The notes: generated from the letters alone by a model not told the origin. A stretch of DNA of 64,000 bases from Denitromonas sp. (GCF_034676725.1 NZ_JAUCBR010000004.1:1193501-1257500); one strand, 5' to 3'. Numbered from the stretch's first letter, positions 38,603-47,527 are shown. Made by a program: numbers and translations.

Positions 38603-38721
38603 GGCGAGATCATCGATCTCTTCTCAAAACCTTAAAGCGGCTTCCCGCTCGGCGCCCTGGCGGACCACGACCTGTTCTTCGACGATCTGGCCAGCCGCCG
38701 GCTGCGCCCCGGGAGACTCTC

Positions 38722-39372
38722 ATGCACGGACCCGACCCCTCGAACCCACACCCCATGCCCGGCTTCCCGCAGGTGTGCTTCATCAAGAACTGCGTGGCCA
38801 ATCCGAACATCGTCATCGGCGACTACACCTATTACGACGACCCGGACGATCCGACCGGCTTCGAGCGCAATGTGCTCTACCACTTCCCGTTCATCGGCGA
38901 CCGGCTCGTCATTGGCAAGTTCTGCGCCATCGCGCGCGGCGTGAAGTTCATCATGAATGGCGCCAACCACAAGCTGTCGGGCATCTCCACCTATCCCTTC
39001 CAGATCTTTGGCGGCGGCTGGGAGGTGGCCACGCCGGCGCCGGGCGAGCTGCCGTTCAAGGGCGACACGGTGGTCGGCAACGATGTGTGGATCGGCTACG
39101 AGGCGCTGATCATGCCTGGGGTCAGGATCGGCAATGGCGCCATCGTGTCCTCACGCTCGGTGGTGGCGGCCGATGTGCCGCCCTACAGCATCGTCGGCGG
39201 CAATCCGGCGCGGGTGATCAGGTCGCGCTTTGCGCCCGACGCGGTCGCCACGCTGGAGTCACTGGCCTGGTGGGACTGGCCGGTGGAGACGATCACCGCA
39301 CATCTGCCGCTGATCGTCGCCGGCGATGTCGAGGCCCTGCGCCGCGTCACGGAGCGGGCCGACAAACCATGA
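38722..39372 (+). CDS. Vat/CatB-type hexapeptide acetyltransferase
   Basis: A 216-residue xenobiotic acetyltransferase of the left-handed beta-helix type. IVIGDYTYYDDPDDPTGF, FIGDRLVIGKFCAIARGVKFIMNGANHKL (with the catalytic His) and GNDVWIGYEALIMPGVRIGNGAIV are characteristic of Vat(A)-like streptogramin/CatB acetyltransferases. GGGAG lies about eight bases before the ATG. Many chromosomal members do not confer resistance, so the substrate is unknown. Its end overlaps the next gene by four bases. Confidence 0.92.
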   Translation: MHGPDPSNPHPMPGFPQVCFIKNCVANPNIVIGDYTYYDDPDDPTGFERNVLYHFPFIGDRLVIGKFCAIARGVKFIMNGANHKLSGISTYPFQIFGGGWEVATPAPGELPFKGDTVVGNDVWIGYEALIMPGVRIGNGAIVSSRSVVAADVPPYSIVGGNPARVIRSRFAPDAVATLESLAWWDWPVETITAHLPLIVAGDVEALRRVTERADKP

Positions 39373-40409
39373 CGCCGCACCGCCTCGAGGGCCTCGACAT
39401 TGCCCGCTTCGCCGCCTTCGTGGGCATGGTCATCGTCAACTTCAAGATTGCCATGGGCGCCACCGGCGGCGGCCTGCTCGGCACGCTGACCAGGATGCTC
39501 GAAGGCAAGGCAGCGGCCACTTTCGTGGTGCTCGCCGGCGTGGGCCTCGGGCTGTCGGCCGCCCAGGGCACGCTGACCCAGACCCTCTCGACCACCTTAC
39601 GGCGTGTGGTTGTCCTGCTCGTGCTGGGTTTGCTCAACACCCTCGTCTTCGATGCAGACATCCTGCACTACTACGCCTTCTATTTCCTTTTCGGCGTCCT
39701 GCTGGTCCCCCTGGCCTCGCGCTGGCTGGTGCTGGGCATCGCTATGCTGAATCTGCTCTTTGTGGCGATGATCCTGGTCTTCGACTACGACACCGGCTGG
39801 CACTGGGCAAGCTATTCATACGCCGGCTTCTGGACCCCGACCGGCTTCATGCGCAACCTGTTCTTCAACGGCTGGCACCCGGTCGTTCCCTGGCTCGGCT
39901 TCCTGCTGTTCGGCATCGTGCTGAGCCGGCTGACGCTGCCGGATCGCGCCACCCAGCACCGCTTGATCCTGCTCGGCGCCCTGGCCGTGGTCGCGGCGGA
40001 GGCGGCCAGTGCACTGCTCGCCACACAGCTCGCCCTGATTGATCCGGCACTGGCGATACTGGCCACCACCGGCCCGATCCCGCCCATGCCGCTCTATGTG
40101 CTGGCCGGTATCGGCAGCGCCTCGGTGGTCGTCGGCCTGTGCCTGCGCGGATCGGCCTGGATGAGCCGGGCCGGTCTGCTCAGCATCGTCACCCCCGCCG
40201 GCCGGCAAACCCTGACCCTGTATCTCGCCCATATCCTGATCGGCATGGGCATGCTCGAAGCACTCGGCATGCTTGGCGGCCAGACGGTCACGGCGGCGGT
40301 GGCCGCGGCTGGCCTGTTTTGCGCCGCCGCCCTCGTCTATGCCTGGTGCTGGTCACGCGCTTTCAAGCGCGGCCCAGTCGAGGCGGCCATGCGCCAGCTG
40401 GCGGGCTAA
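39369..40409 (+). CDS. Multi-pass membrane protein, DUF418/DUF1624-like
   Basis: A 346-residue protein with about ten membrane helices. LEGLDIARFAAFVGMVIVNF near the N-terminus and a C-terminal TPAGRQTLTLYLAHILIGMG motif resemble the DUF418 and HGSNAT-like (DUF1624) families of membrane acyltransferases. It is coupled to the upstream acetyltransferase by an ATGA overlap; the pair may modify and export or anchor a cell-surface compound, but this is inference. Its stop codon overlaps that of the convergent MFS gene. Confidence 0.8.
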   Translation: MTPHRLEGLDIARFAAFVGMVIVNFKIAMGATGGGLLGTLTRMLEGKAAATFVVLAGVGLGLSAAQGTLTQTLSTTLRRVVVLLVLGLLNTLVFDADILHYYAFYFLFGVLLVPLASRWLVLGIAMLNLLFVAMILVFDYDTGWHWASYSYAGFWTPTGFMRNLFFNGWHPVVPWLGFLLFGIVLSRLTLPDRATQHRLILLGALAVVAAEAASALLATQLALIDPALAILATTGPIPPMPLYVLAGIGSASVVVGLCLRGSAWMSRAGLLSIVTPAGRQTLTLYLAHILIGMGMLEALGMLGGQTVTAAVAAAGLFCAAALVYAWCWSRAFKRGPVEAAMRQLAG

Positions 40410-41638
40410 ACCGCCACGGTCGTGCGGCGTTCGAGCCGCGCCAGCCACACCAGCGCCCCGAGGCTGACCAGCACGACCGGGAAAACGATGGCATTGACCG
40501 TGCCCCAACCCCAGGCGTTGAGCAGCTGGCCGGAGGCAAAGGAGGCGAAGGCCACTGTGCCGAACAGGATGAAGTCGTTGGCCCCCTGCGCCTTGCCCTT
40601 TTCTTCGGGCCGGTAGGTCTCGGTGACCATCGCCGTGGCGCCGATGAAGCCGAAGTTCCAGCCAATGCCGAGCAGGATCAGCGCGCCCCAGAAGTGCGCG
40701 AGTTCGACACCCATCAGGGCGACCACGGCGCAGGCGATGAGGATGAGCAGGCCGGTGGCGACGATGCGCGGCTTGCCGAAGCGGGCGATCAGGCTGCCGG
40801 TGAAAAAGCTCGGGCCGAACATGGCCAGCACATGCCACTGGATGCCCAGCGTCGACTCATCGGCGGAGAAGCCGCAGCCAATCATCGCCAGCGGCGCGGC
40901 GGTCATGACCAGGCTCATCAGCGCGTAGGCCGCCGTGCCGCACAGCACGGCGACGCCGAATCGCGGCTGGCGGAGGATCTCGCCGAGCGGCCGGCCGGTG
41001 TCGGCGGCCACGCCCGCCACCGGCGGCACCGGCACCGAGGGCGCCAGAAACAGCATCACAACCAGAGACGCGGCGAGCAGCACAATGCCGCTCAGGAACG
41101 CCCCGGCAAAAGGCACGGGCAGCAGCCAGTCCTTGGTCAGAATCACCGTCTGCGGCCCGAGCACGGCCGCCGCAATGCCACCGACCAGCACCCAGGAAAT
41201 CGCCTTGGCCTTGAAGTCCGCCTGCCCGCGGTCGGCCGCGGCGAACCGGTACTGCTGCACAAAGGCGCCGGAGAAGCCATTGACCATCAGCGCCGCACAG
41301 AACAGCCAGAACGAATGCACCGTCAGCGCCCAGGTGGCGAACCCCAGCCCGGCGATGCCGATCAGCGCACCGGCCATGAAGCCGCGCTTGCGGCCGACCG
41401 CCCGCATCAGCATGGCCGCGGGCAGGGCGCCGAGCGCCACGCCGAGGGTGTAGCCGGTGACCGGCGCCGTGGCCAGTGCCTTGTCGGGCCCGAGCAGATA
41501 ACTGCCGGCGATGGCACCCAGTGCGAAATTGAGCGGCGCGGCCGCACCGCCGAAGGCCTGGCAGGCGGCATACAGCAGCGCGTTGCGGCGGGCGACGGCG
41601 TTTTCCTCGTCGGCCGACAGAGCAGTCTGAAGCGTCAT
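40406..41638 (-). CDS. Major facilitator superfamily transporter
   Basis: A 410-residue inner-membrane permease with twelve predicted helices. YTLGVALGALPAAMLMRAVGRKRGFMAGALIG in helices 2-3 shows the MFS motif A region and FGKPRIVATGLLI the second-half counterpart. The ATG at 41638 gives a short cytoplasmic N-tail; the open frame continues upstream but lacks MFS features. Substrate unknown. It is convergent with the DUF418-like gene. Confidence 0.9.
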   Translation of the reverse strand: MTLQTALSADEENAVARRNALLYAACQAFGGAAAPLNFALGAIAGSYLLGPDKALATAPVTGYTLGVALGALPAAMLMRAVGRKRGFMAGALIGIAGLGFATWALTVHSFWLFCAALMVNGFSGAFVQQYRFAAADRGQADFKAKAISWVLVGGIAAAVLGPQTVILTKDWLLPVPFAGAFLSGIVLLAASLVVMLFLAPSVPVPPVAGVAADTGRPLGEILRQPRFGVAVLCGTAAYALMSLVMTAAPLAMIGCGFSADESTLGIQWHVLAMFGPSFFTGSLIARFGKPRIVATGLLILIACAVVALMGVELAHFWGALILLGIGWNFGFIGATAMVTETYRPEEKGKAQGANDFILFGTVAFASFASGQLLNAWGWGTVNAIVFPVVLVSLGALVWLARLERRTTVAV

Positions 41639-41811
41639 GCAGCGTCCCGTGGTAAGGCCGTGTCGTATAGTGACCGACACCCGGCCGAGGCATCCAGAGA
41701 CGATAATGCCGGGATCGTACGCCATCTGTCTGCCGCGCCCGCGGAACGTCTGCCGCCGGCAACGGTTAGCCGAGGGTACCCCACCCGTCCTTGCCGAAAC
41801 ATACCGCCGCC

Positions 41812-42576
41812 ATGAAACTGCATATCGTCTCCGATCTCCATCTCGGCCGCGGCCCGTGCGAACTGCCCGAGGTCGGCGCCGACGTGCTGATCCTGGCCGG
41901 CGACATCCACCGCCCGGCCGAGGCCATCGCCTGGGCCCGCACCGCGTCGATCCCGGTGCTGTACGTGCCCGGCAACCATGAGCACTACGGCTTCTCGCTC
42001 GCCGAGACCCGTCGCCAGCTCGACGCACTCAGCCATGGCAGCCGGATCACCGTGCTCGACTGCGACGAGACGCAGATCGACGGCGTGCGCTTCCTCGGTG
42101 CCACGCTGTGGAGCGACTTCCACATCGCCGGCGCGGGCGAAGCGCGCGAGCAGGCGATGGCCGCCGCGGTGGGCTTCTCGCGCGACTTCAGCCGCATCCG
42201 CATCGACGACGCCAGCGACGCCCCGCTCACCCCGGCGCACTGTGCCACGTTGTTCGAGCAGCACCGCCGCTGGCTGGCCGCGCGCCTGGCCGAGCCCTTT
42301 GACGGCCACACGGTGGTGATCACTCACTTTGCGCCCTCGCCCGGCAGCATCGCGCCGCGCTTCGCCGGCTCGCTACTCAACGCCTGCTTTGTCTCCGACC
42401 TCGACCCACTGGTTGCCGCCAGCGGCGCCGCGCTGTGGGTTCACGGCCACACCCACGACAGCTTCGACTACCACGTTGGCGCCACCCGCGTGCTGTGCAA
42501 TCCGCGCGGCTACCTGGCCGGTGACATTCCGGAGAACCCATGCTTCGATCCGGGGCTGTGCGTCACGCTGCCCTGA
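41812..42576 (+). CDS. Calcineurin-like metallophosphoesterase
   Basis: A 254-residue cytoplasmic phosphoesterase. The metal ligands are in the usual order: SDLHLG (D-x-H), LAGDIH, GNHE and the C-terminal THFAP and GHTH motifs. The substrate (nucleotide, cyclic nucleotide or other phosphate ester) is not evident. The ATG at 41812 begins directly with the first metal motif, MKLHIVSDLHLG, and is the natural start. Confidence 0.93.
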   Translation: MKLHIVSDLHLGRGPCELPEVGADVLILAGDIHRPAEAIAWARTASIPVLYVPGNHEHYGFSLAETRRQLDALSHGSRITVLDCDETQIDGVRFLGATLWSDFHIAGAGEAREQAMAAAVGFSRDFSRIRIDDASDAPLTPAHCATLFEQHRRWLAARLAEPFDGHTVVITHFAPSPGSIAPRFAGSLLNACFVSDLDPLVAASGAALWVHGHTHDSFDYHVGATRVLCNPRGYLAGDIPENPCFDPGLCVTLP

Positions 42577-42728
42577 CGCCAGGCACCTCGCGCGCCACCC
42601 GTCGATGCGCATCGCGTAGGACATTGGCGTGCCCTGGCGTGCATGCGACAATGCGACACACTTTTTAACCCGGCACCTCCGGGCTGACAGACACCGCGCA
42701 GACGGTGCGTCACACAGAGAGATCTCGC

Positions 42729-44048
42729 ATGTCGTACCCCCGCAACACCCGTGGCATCTTGCTGCGCTTGAAGTTCAACCTCGTCCTGGTCGCCATCTTC
42801 GTGTTCAGCCTGATCGGCGCCGGGGTGTACTACTACCGCTTCCTCGAGCAGGGCGCCTTCGACGACGTGCACCACGACTCGCAGGTGATGATGGAAACCG
42901 CGCTGGCCATCCGCAGCTACACCACGGACCAGATCAAGCCCCACCTCGACCCGCTCAACGCCGACCAGTTCCTGCCGCAAACGGTGCCCGCCTTTGCCGC
43001 GGTCGAGACCCTGCGCCGGCTGGCCGGTCGCTACCCCGGCTACGAATACCGCGAGGCAGCGCTCGACGCCACCAACCCGCGCGACCGCGCCACGGCCTGG
43101 GAGGCCGAGCTGATCGAGCAGCTCGCCACGGCCGCCGCCCGCTCACCCCGCGACGAGGTGGAGGTGTCGGGCGTGTACGGCAGCGGCATTGCCCGCTCGC
43201 TGTATGTGGCCCGACCGATCACCATTACCGACCCGAGCTGCCTGAGCTGCCACGGCCAGCCCGCCGACGCCCCCGCCAGCATGGTCAAGGTGTATGGCCA
43301 GCAAGGCGGCTACGGCTGGCAGCTGGGCCAGACCATCGGCATGCAGATCGTCAAGGTGCCGATGCTCTACCCGCTGGAGAAGGCGCGCCACACCTTCAAC
43401 AGCTTCATGATCTCGCTGCTCATCATCTTTGGGCTGATGTTCCTCGGCCTCAACCTGGCACTGTCGGCGATGGTCATCGAGCCCATGGCCCGGCTCAACC
43501 GCCGGCTCGAAGAGCTGGCCACCACCGACTTCCTCACCGACCTGGTCAACCGCCGCCGCTTCTTCGAGCGCCTGGCCTCCGAGATGGCCGACGCGCGGGT
43601 CCACGGCACCAGCCTGTCGGTGGTGATGTTCGATCTCGATTTCTTCAAGCGTATCAACGACACCTTCGGCCACGACAGCGGCGACCGCGTGCTCAAGCAC
43701 ACCGCGGTGCGCGTGCGCGAGCTGCTGCGCAGCTCCGACTGCGCGGCGCGCTTCGGCGGCGAGGAGTTCATGATCCTGCTGCGCGAGACGCCCATCGATG
43801 CGGCCATGGCACTGGCCGAGGCGGTGCGCGCCAAGATCGCCGATGTGCCCTTCGAGGTCGTCGGCACCGTCAGCGCCAGCTTCGGTGTGGCCGAATGGAA
43901 CCACGACGAAGACGCCCACGCGCTCATCAACCGCGCCGACCGCGCGCTGTATGAGGCCAAGAACCGCGGCCGCAACACGGTGGTCCGCGCCGCCGACGGA
44001 CCGGTGCAGCGCGTGCTGGTGTCGATGGACAATGGCGGCGGAATTTAA
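42729..44048 (+). CDS. Diguanylate cyclase with haem-type sensor domain (DUF3365)
   Basis: A 439-residue membrane protein with an N-terminal helix (about 14-36), a periplasmic DUF3365/Tll0287-like domain (about 40-215), a second helix (about 224-250) and a C-terminal GGDEF domain. The sensor contains CLSCH (C171, C174, H175), a c-type haem attachment motif. GGEEF (343-347) and an RSSD I-site five residues earlier are intact, so it should make cyclic di-GMP with product inhibition. The probable input is redox state or a gas such as NO or oxygen. A small gene overlaps its 3' end by 17 bases. Confidence 0.93.
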   Translation: MSYPRNTRGILLRLKFNLVLVAIFVFSLIGAGVYYYRFLEQGAFDDVHHDSQVMMETALAIRSYTTDQIKPHLDPLNADQFLPQTVPAFAAVETLRRLAGRYPGYEYREAALDATNPRDRATAWEAELIEQLATAAARSPRDEVEVSGVYGSGIARSLYVARPITITDPSCLSCHGQPADAPASMVKVYGQQGGYGWQLGQTIGMQIVKVPMLYPLEKARHTFNSFMISLLIIFGLMFLGLNLALSAMVIEPMARLNRRLEELATTDFLTDLVNRRRFFERLASEMADARVHGTSLSVVMFDLDFFKRINDTFGHDSGDRVLKHTAVRVRELLRSSDCAARFGGEEFMILLRETPIDAAMALAEAVRAKIADVPFEVVGTVSASFGVAEWNHDEDAHALINRADRALYEAKNRGRNTVVRAADGPVQRVLVSMDNGGGI

Positions 44049-44487
44049 CAGGCTGGGCGCAGCCCTGGCACGGGCATCGCGTGCGAGCCTGGCCGTCATT
44101 GCCCTCGGCGTATCACTGAGCGCCGGTTGGGCGATCGCCGCGCTCACCGAATCGGACACGGTCGGCACCGTCGTCCGGTGCACGCTCAAGGTCCGGGCGG
44201 GCTTCTCGGCCCCCTCGCTCCCGCCGGAGGGGGACGATGTCGATACGGAATGCGTTGTTGCGCTGGCCGGCGACACGCGTCAGACGGTGATCTACGTCGC
44301 GCCCGAGCGCGCTCGACCCCTCCCCGCCCCCGGCACGCGACTGCCCGTCCGGGGGTCCGCCTTCGGGCAGTTGGCCTACCGTGCCCCCGGTCAGCCGCGC
44401 GACACCGGCCTGCTCCAGGCCGGCCTTGTTCTTGTCCTGGTGGGCGTGGTGATCGCCATGGCAAGGCGGCCCAAAGCCGGCGTGTAA
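44032..44487 (+). CDS. Hypothetical two-helix membrane protein
   Basis: A 151-residue protein with a helix near the N-terminus (about 16-37) and another at the C-terminus (about 127-143), the central part with two cysteines (CTLKV and TECVVALAG) facing outside. I do not recognise it. The ATG overlaps the diguanylate cyclase stop by 17 bases, so the two may be co-translated. Confidence 0.5.
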   Translation: MAAEFNRLGAALARASRASLAVIALGVSLSAGWAIAALTESDTVGTVVRCTLKVRAGFSAPSLPPEGDDVDTECVVALAGDTRQTVIYVAPERARPLPAPGTRLPVRGSAFGQLAYRAPGQPRDTGLLQAGLVLVLVGVVIAMARRPKAGV

Positions 44488-44583
44488 GGCCGGTCAGCAC
44501 CCGGCCCGACGCGCCGATACGGTCCTCTGCGGCACGCCACGAGGACACACCGGCCATCGCCCGGGCGCGGAATGTCTACAAAC

Positions 44584-44606
44584 AACATATCAAATGATGA
44601 TATGTT
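44584..44606. promoter_or_regulatory. 23-bp palindrome upstream of AhpD/hemerythrin/sdh genes
   Basis: AACATATCA, five bases, TGATATGTT: a perfect nine-base dyad in an AT-rich patch, 111 bases before the AhpD-like start. Its 23-base length and AAnATn...nATnTT ends resemble the NsrR/Rrf2 class of operator (two 11-base halves about a central base). No regulator gene lies beside it. Confidence 0.55.
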
Positions 44607-44717
44607 TGAAAGCGATTTCGCGTGCCACATCGTTCACCAGCCGGTTCGACAGGCGTTCCGATTCAGCTAGCACGACGCCAATCGCTCCCGGTGGGTTTCG
44701 CCAACCCGGAGATGACC

Positions 44718-45053
44718 ATGACCGAATCGCTCTACCCGCCATCGAGCGGCGCCATCGCCCGCAAACGCAAGGCCCTGGCGCCCGGACCACTCGACGCCTT
44801 CAAGGCCTTCAGCGAACAGGTGTTCGCCCCAGGCGCACTCGATCGAAAGACCAAGGAGCTGATCGCCGTCGCCGCCGCGCACATCACGCAATGCCCCTAC
44901 TGCATCCATGGCCACACCGCCTCGGCGCTGAAGCATGGCGCTAGCGAAGAAGAAATCATGGAGGCCATCTGGGTGGCATCCGAGATGCGCGCCGGCGCCG
45001 CCTATGCGCACTCGGCCCTCGCCATCGAAACCATGAACAAGGCGCACGACTGA
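44718..45053 (+). CDS. AhpD-like carboxymuconolactone decarboxylase family protein
   Basis: A 111-residue protein with the AhpD-type redox motif CPYCIHGH (CxxC plus His), probably a peroxidase or thiol-redox protein rather than a true decarboxylase. The start at 44718 is preferred over an ATG six bases upstream because GGAG (44708-44711) has proper spacing only to it. It heads a plus-strand run with hemerythrin and sdhCDB, downstream of the 23-bp palindrome. Confidence 0.9.
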   Translation: MTESLYPPSSGAIARKRKALAPGPLDAFKAFSEQVFAPGALDRKTKELIAVAAAHITQCPYCIHGHTASALKHGASEEEIMEAIWVASEMRAGAAYAHSALAIETMNKAHD

Positions 45054-45066
45054 GCCGGAGCCGCGC

Positions 45067-45660
45067 ATGACACCGACGCTCGCACGACTGCACGCCGAAC
45101 ACGCCAATCTGGAGCGGCTGGTGCGGCTGCTCGACGATCACGCCTCGGTCCCGAAAACGCCAAACTTCGGCGATCTCGGGGTGGTTGTCGACACCGTGTA
45201 CTACCTCACGCACTTCCCCGACGTCTCGCACCATCCGCTGGAAGACCGCATCGTCGAGCAGCTGCGCGGGCGTCAGGTGCTGCCGGCCGGATTTGCCGAC
45301 GAGATCGAAGCGCAGCACGTCACCCTGGCCCATCAGGGCGACGCCTTGATGCGTGATCTCGAGTCGGCGGCGCGCGGCGAAACCCTGTCGTGGGAGATCG
45401 TCTCACCCAACCTCCGGCTGTATGCCGAACGGCTGCGCCACAACATGGCGGTGGAAGAGTTGATCCTCTTCCCGACCGCGCGGCGTGTTCTTGAAAATGC
45501 CGACTGGCAGGTCATCGACGCCGCCCTCGACACCGCCCAGGACCCGCTGTTTGGTGCGCGGGTCGACGACCGCTTCAGACAACTGCATGCAGCCATCGCC
45601 GCGCAAGCCCACTGCGACTGCGACCTCGCACCGGGCCAAGACGCTGAGCAGGAGCAATGA
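45067..45660 (+). CDS. Hemerythrin HHE-domain protein
   Basis: A 197-residue four-helix diiron protein. Iron ligands appear in HAEHANLERLVRLLDDH, SHHPLEDRIVEQL (H-x3-E) and RHNMAVEELILFP. Such single-domain hemerythrins bind oxygen or nitric oxide, or repair iron-sulfur clusters under nitrosative stress (YtfE-type). A DCDLAPGQDA tail follows. The stop codon overlaps the start of sdhC, so the two are translationally coupled, an unusual partnership. Confidence 0.88.
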   Translation: MTPTLARLHAEHANLERLVRLLDDHASVPKTPNFGDLGVVVDTVYYLTHFPDVSHHPLEDRIVEQLRGRQVLPAGFADEIEAQHVTLAHQGDALMRDLESAARGETLSWEIVSPNLRLYAERLRHNMAVEELILFPTARRVLENADWQVIDAALDTAQDPLFGARVDDRFRQLHAAIAAQAHCDCDLAPGQDAEQEQ

Positions 45661-46049
45661 TCATGCGCACGCCATCGAGCACGCCGTTGAAGTTCCTCAA
45701 CCTGTGGCAGATCCGCTTTCCGATCGGCGCCATCGCCTCCATCGCGCACCGCATCTCCGGCGTGCTGCTGCTCATCGCGCTGCCGCTGCTGGCCAGCGTG
45801 CTGGCGCGCTCGCTGCACAGCCCGGCCGAGTTCGACGCCCTGCGGGCCGCCGCCGCATCGACAGCGGGCACGCTGATCCTGGCGCTCGCCACATGGGCGC
45901 TCACCCATCACGTGCTGGCCGGCATTCGCCACCTGCTCATGGATATCGGCATCGGCAGCGGCCTGGCACAGGCGCGCCGCAGCGCACGCGCGGCGCTCAT
46001 CGCGGCACCGATCATTGCGCTCTATGTCCTTGTCAGGGGGCTATGGTGA
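45657..46049 (+). CDS. sdhC: Succinate dehydrogenase cytochrome b556 subunit SdhC
   Basis: A 130-residue membrane anchor subunit with three helices. SIAHRISGVLLL contains the quinone-site Ser and Arg, and HHVLAGIRHLLMD the haem-b ligand His. The ATGATCATG start overlaps the hemerythrin stop by four bases. It is followed by sdhD with a seven-base overlap. Confidence 0.93.
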   Translation: MIMRTPSSTPLKFLNLWQIRFPIGAIASIAHRISGVLLLIALPLLASVLARSLHSPAEFDALRAAAASTAGTLILALATWALTHHVLAGIRHLLMDIGIGSGLAQARRSARAALIAAPIIALYVLVRGLW

Positions 46050-46384
46050 GACTCTTCTCCGGTCAGCGCGCCTGGGTCGCGCAACGTTTCACCGCCGTGA
46101 TGCTGCTGGCCGCCGTGCTCGCCGGCGTGGCATGGCTGCTGCTCGGCGAGCCGCTGGACTACGCGCGCTGGCGCGCCCTGGTGACCACGCCTGTCGGTGC
46201 CGTACTGACCGTGCTGGTCTTCGCCATACTTGCGGTGCACGGCTGGGTCGGTGCGCGCGACATCGTGCTCGACTACGTTCAGCCGCGTGGGCTGCGTCTG
46301 GCGCTGCTCGGCGCGATCCTGCTGGTCCTTGTCGCCACCCTGATCCGCGTGGTCCTCGTCCTTGCGACCCACGGCGCCACGTAG
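46043..46384 (+). CDS. sdhD: Succinate dehydrogenase membrane anchor SdhD
   Basis: A 113-residue three-helix subunit. SGQRAWVAQRFTAVML and AVHGWVGARDIVLDYVQPRGLRL, with the second haem ligand His and the quinone-site Asp-Tyr, are typical of SdhD. The ATG at 46043 (or GTG at 46046) overlaps sdhC. Only nine bases separate it from sdhB; sdhA, which normally lies here, is absent. Confidence 0.92.
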   Translation: MVRLFSGQRAWVAQRFTAVMLLAAVLAGVAWLLLGEPLDYARWRALVTTPVGAVLTVLVFAILAVHGWVGARDIVLDYVQPRGLRLALLGAILLVLVATLIRVVLVLATHGAT

Positions 46385-46393
46385 GAGAGCACC

Positions 46394-47089
46394 ATGCATC
46401 TGCGCATCTATCGATTCAACCCCGACACCGATACGCAACCGCGCATGCAGGACTACGACATCACACCCGAGGCCAGCGACAAGAAGCTGCTCGATGTGCT
46501 GGTCCGCCTCAAGCGCGTCGACGACTCGCTGTCGTTCCGGCGTTCATGCCGGGAAGGGATCTGCGGTTCGGACGCAATGAACATCAACGGGCGCAACGGT
46601 CTGGCGTGTCTGCAATCGCTGGACGGTCTGAAACAGCCTGTCGTGCTGCGGCCGCTGCCGGGTTTCCCGGTCATCCGCGACCTGATCGTGGACATGACCC
46701 TGTTTTTTGCCCACTACCATTCCATCAAGCCCTACCTGATCAACCCCGAGTCGCCGCCGGAGCGCGAACGCCTGCAATCGCCCGAGCAACGCGAACGGCT
46801 CAATGGCCTCTACGAATGCATTCTGTGCGCCTGCTGCAGCGCCTTTTGCCCGTCGTTCTGGTGGAACCCCGACAAGTTCATCGGCCCCGCCGGCTTGCTG
46901 CAGGCCTATCGATTCATTGCCGACAGCCGTGACACAGCCACCGCCGAGCGCCTCGACTATCTCGACGATGTCTACCGCCTCTACCGCTGCCGCACGATCA
47001 TGAACTGCACCGAAGTCTGCCCGAAAGGCCTCAGCCCCTCGCACGCCATCGAGCAGATCCGTCTGGCGCTCCTCAAGCAGTCCTCATAG
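46394..47089 (+). CDS. sdhB: Succinate dehydrogenase iron-sulfur subunit SdhB
   Basis: A 231-residue electron-transfer subunit. The [2Fe-2S] motif CREGICGSDAMNI and NGLAC, the [4Fe-4S] CILCACCSAFC and the [3Fe-4S]-type CRTIMNCTEVCPKGL motifs are complete; Asp in place of the third Cys of the first cluster is known from other SdhB proteins. AGGAG seven bases before the ATG supports the start, so the gene is independently translated directly after sdhD with no sdhA. Confidence 0.95.
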   Translation: MHLRIYRFNPDTDTQPRMQDYDITPEASDKKLLDVLVRLKRVDDSLSFRRSCREGICGSDAMNINGRNGLACLQSLDGLKQPVVLRPLPGFPVIRDLIVDMTLFFAHYHSIKPYLINPESPPERERLQSPEQRERLNGLYECILCACCSAFCPSFWWNPDKFIGPAGLLQAYRFIADSRDTATAERLDYLDDVYRLYRCRTIMNCTEVCPKGLSPSHAIEQIRLALLKQSS

Positions 47090-47149
47090 ACGACGGGGCG
47101 CACAGTATCGATCAGACGCGCCTCGCCCGAAGGGTGCTCGCTAACCGCG

Positions 47150-47527
47150 TCACCCCGCCTCCGCTTCGTCATCGAGCAGGCGCTCGCACTCGGCCATCAG
47201 TGCCCGGGCGTGCTCCGACTCATAGTTGGGGTCGAGTGCTTCCATCATTTCGTGCACCGTAAACAACCCGGCCTCGCGTGACAGCGTACCGGCCATGCTG
47301 CGCGCGAGCTGATCGCTCAGCGCCGACAGATGGCGCCGCTCGGCCAGCGGCAGGCTGCGCCGGGTGCGCGCCAGCCAGTCGGCGGCGAGCGTTGCCCCTT
47401 GCGCCTCGGTCGGCCACTGGCCGTGCTCGTACCACAGCGACAGGCGCTCGGCGGTGAGGGCGAAGATCAGCGCCGCGCGGGTACCGCGGCTGTCCGCGGC
47501 GGGCAGGTGGGTCGATGCGGGCGTCAC
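47150..47527 (-). CDS. Hypothetical protein coupled to a sirtuin
   Basis: A 125-residue mostly helical soluble protein that I do not recognise. It starts with GTG at 47527, overlapping the TGA of the sirtuin gene (GTGA), so it is probably its translational partner. Helical segments such as LIFALTAERLSLWYEHGQWPT and RHLSALSDQLARSMAG are visible; the C-terminus is acidic. Confidence 0.6.
   Translation of the reverse strand: MTPASTHLPAADSRGTRAALIFALTAERLSLWYEHGQWPTEAQGATLAADWLARTRRSLPLAERRHLSALSDQLARSMAGTLSREAGLFTVHEMMEALDPNYESEHARALMAECERLLDDEAEAG

Noticed and set aside
38603..38721. A short coding-like stretch (ADHDLFFDDLASRRLRPG in one frame) before the Vat-like gene
   Set aside because: No start codon or extension gives a gene; it may be a remnant of a degraded gene but cannot be supported.
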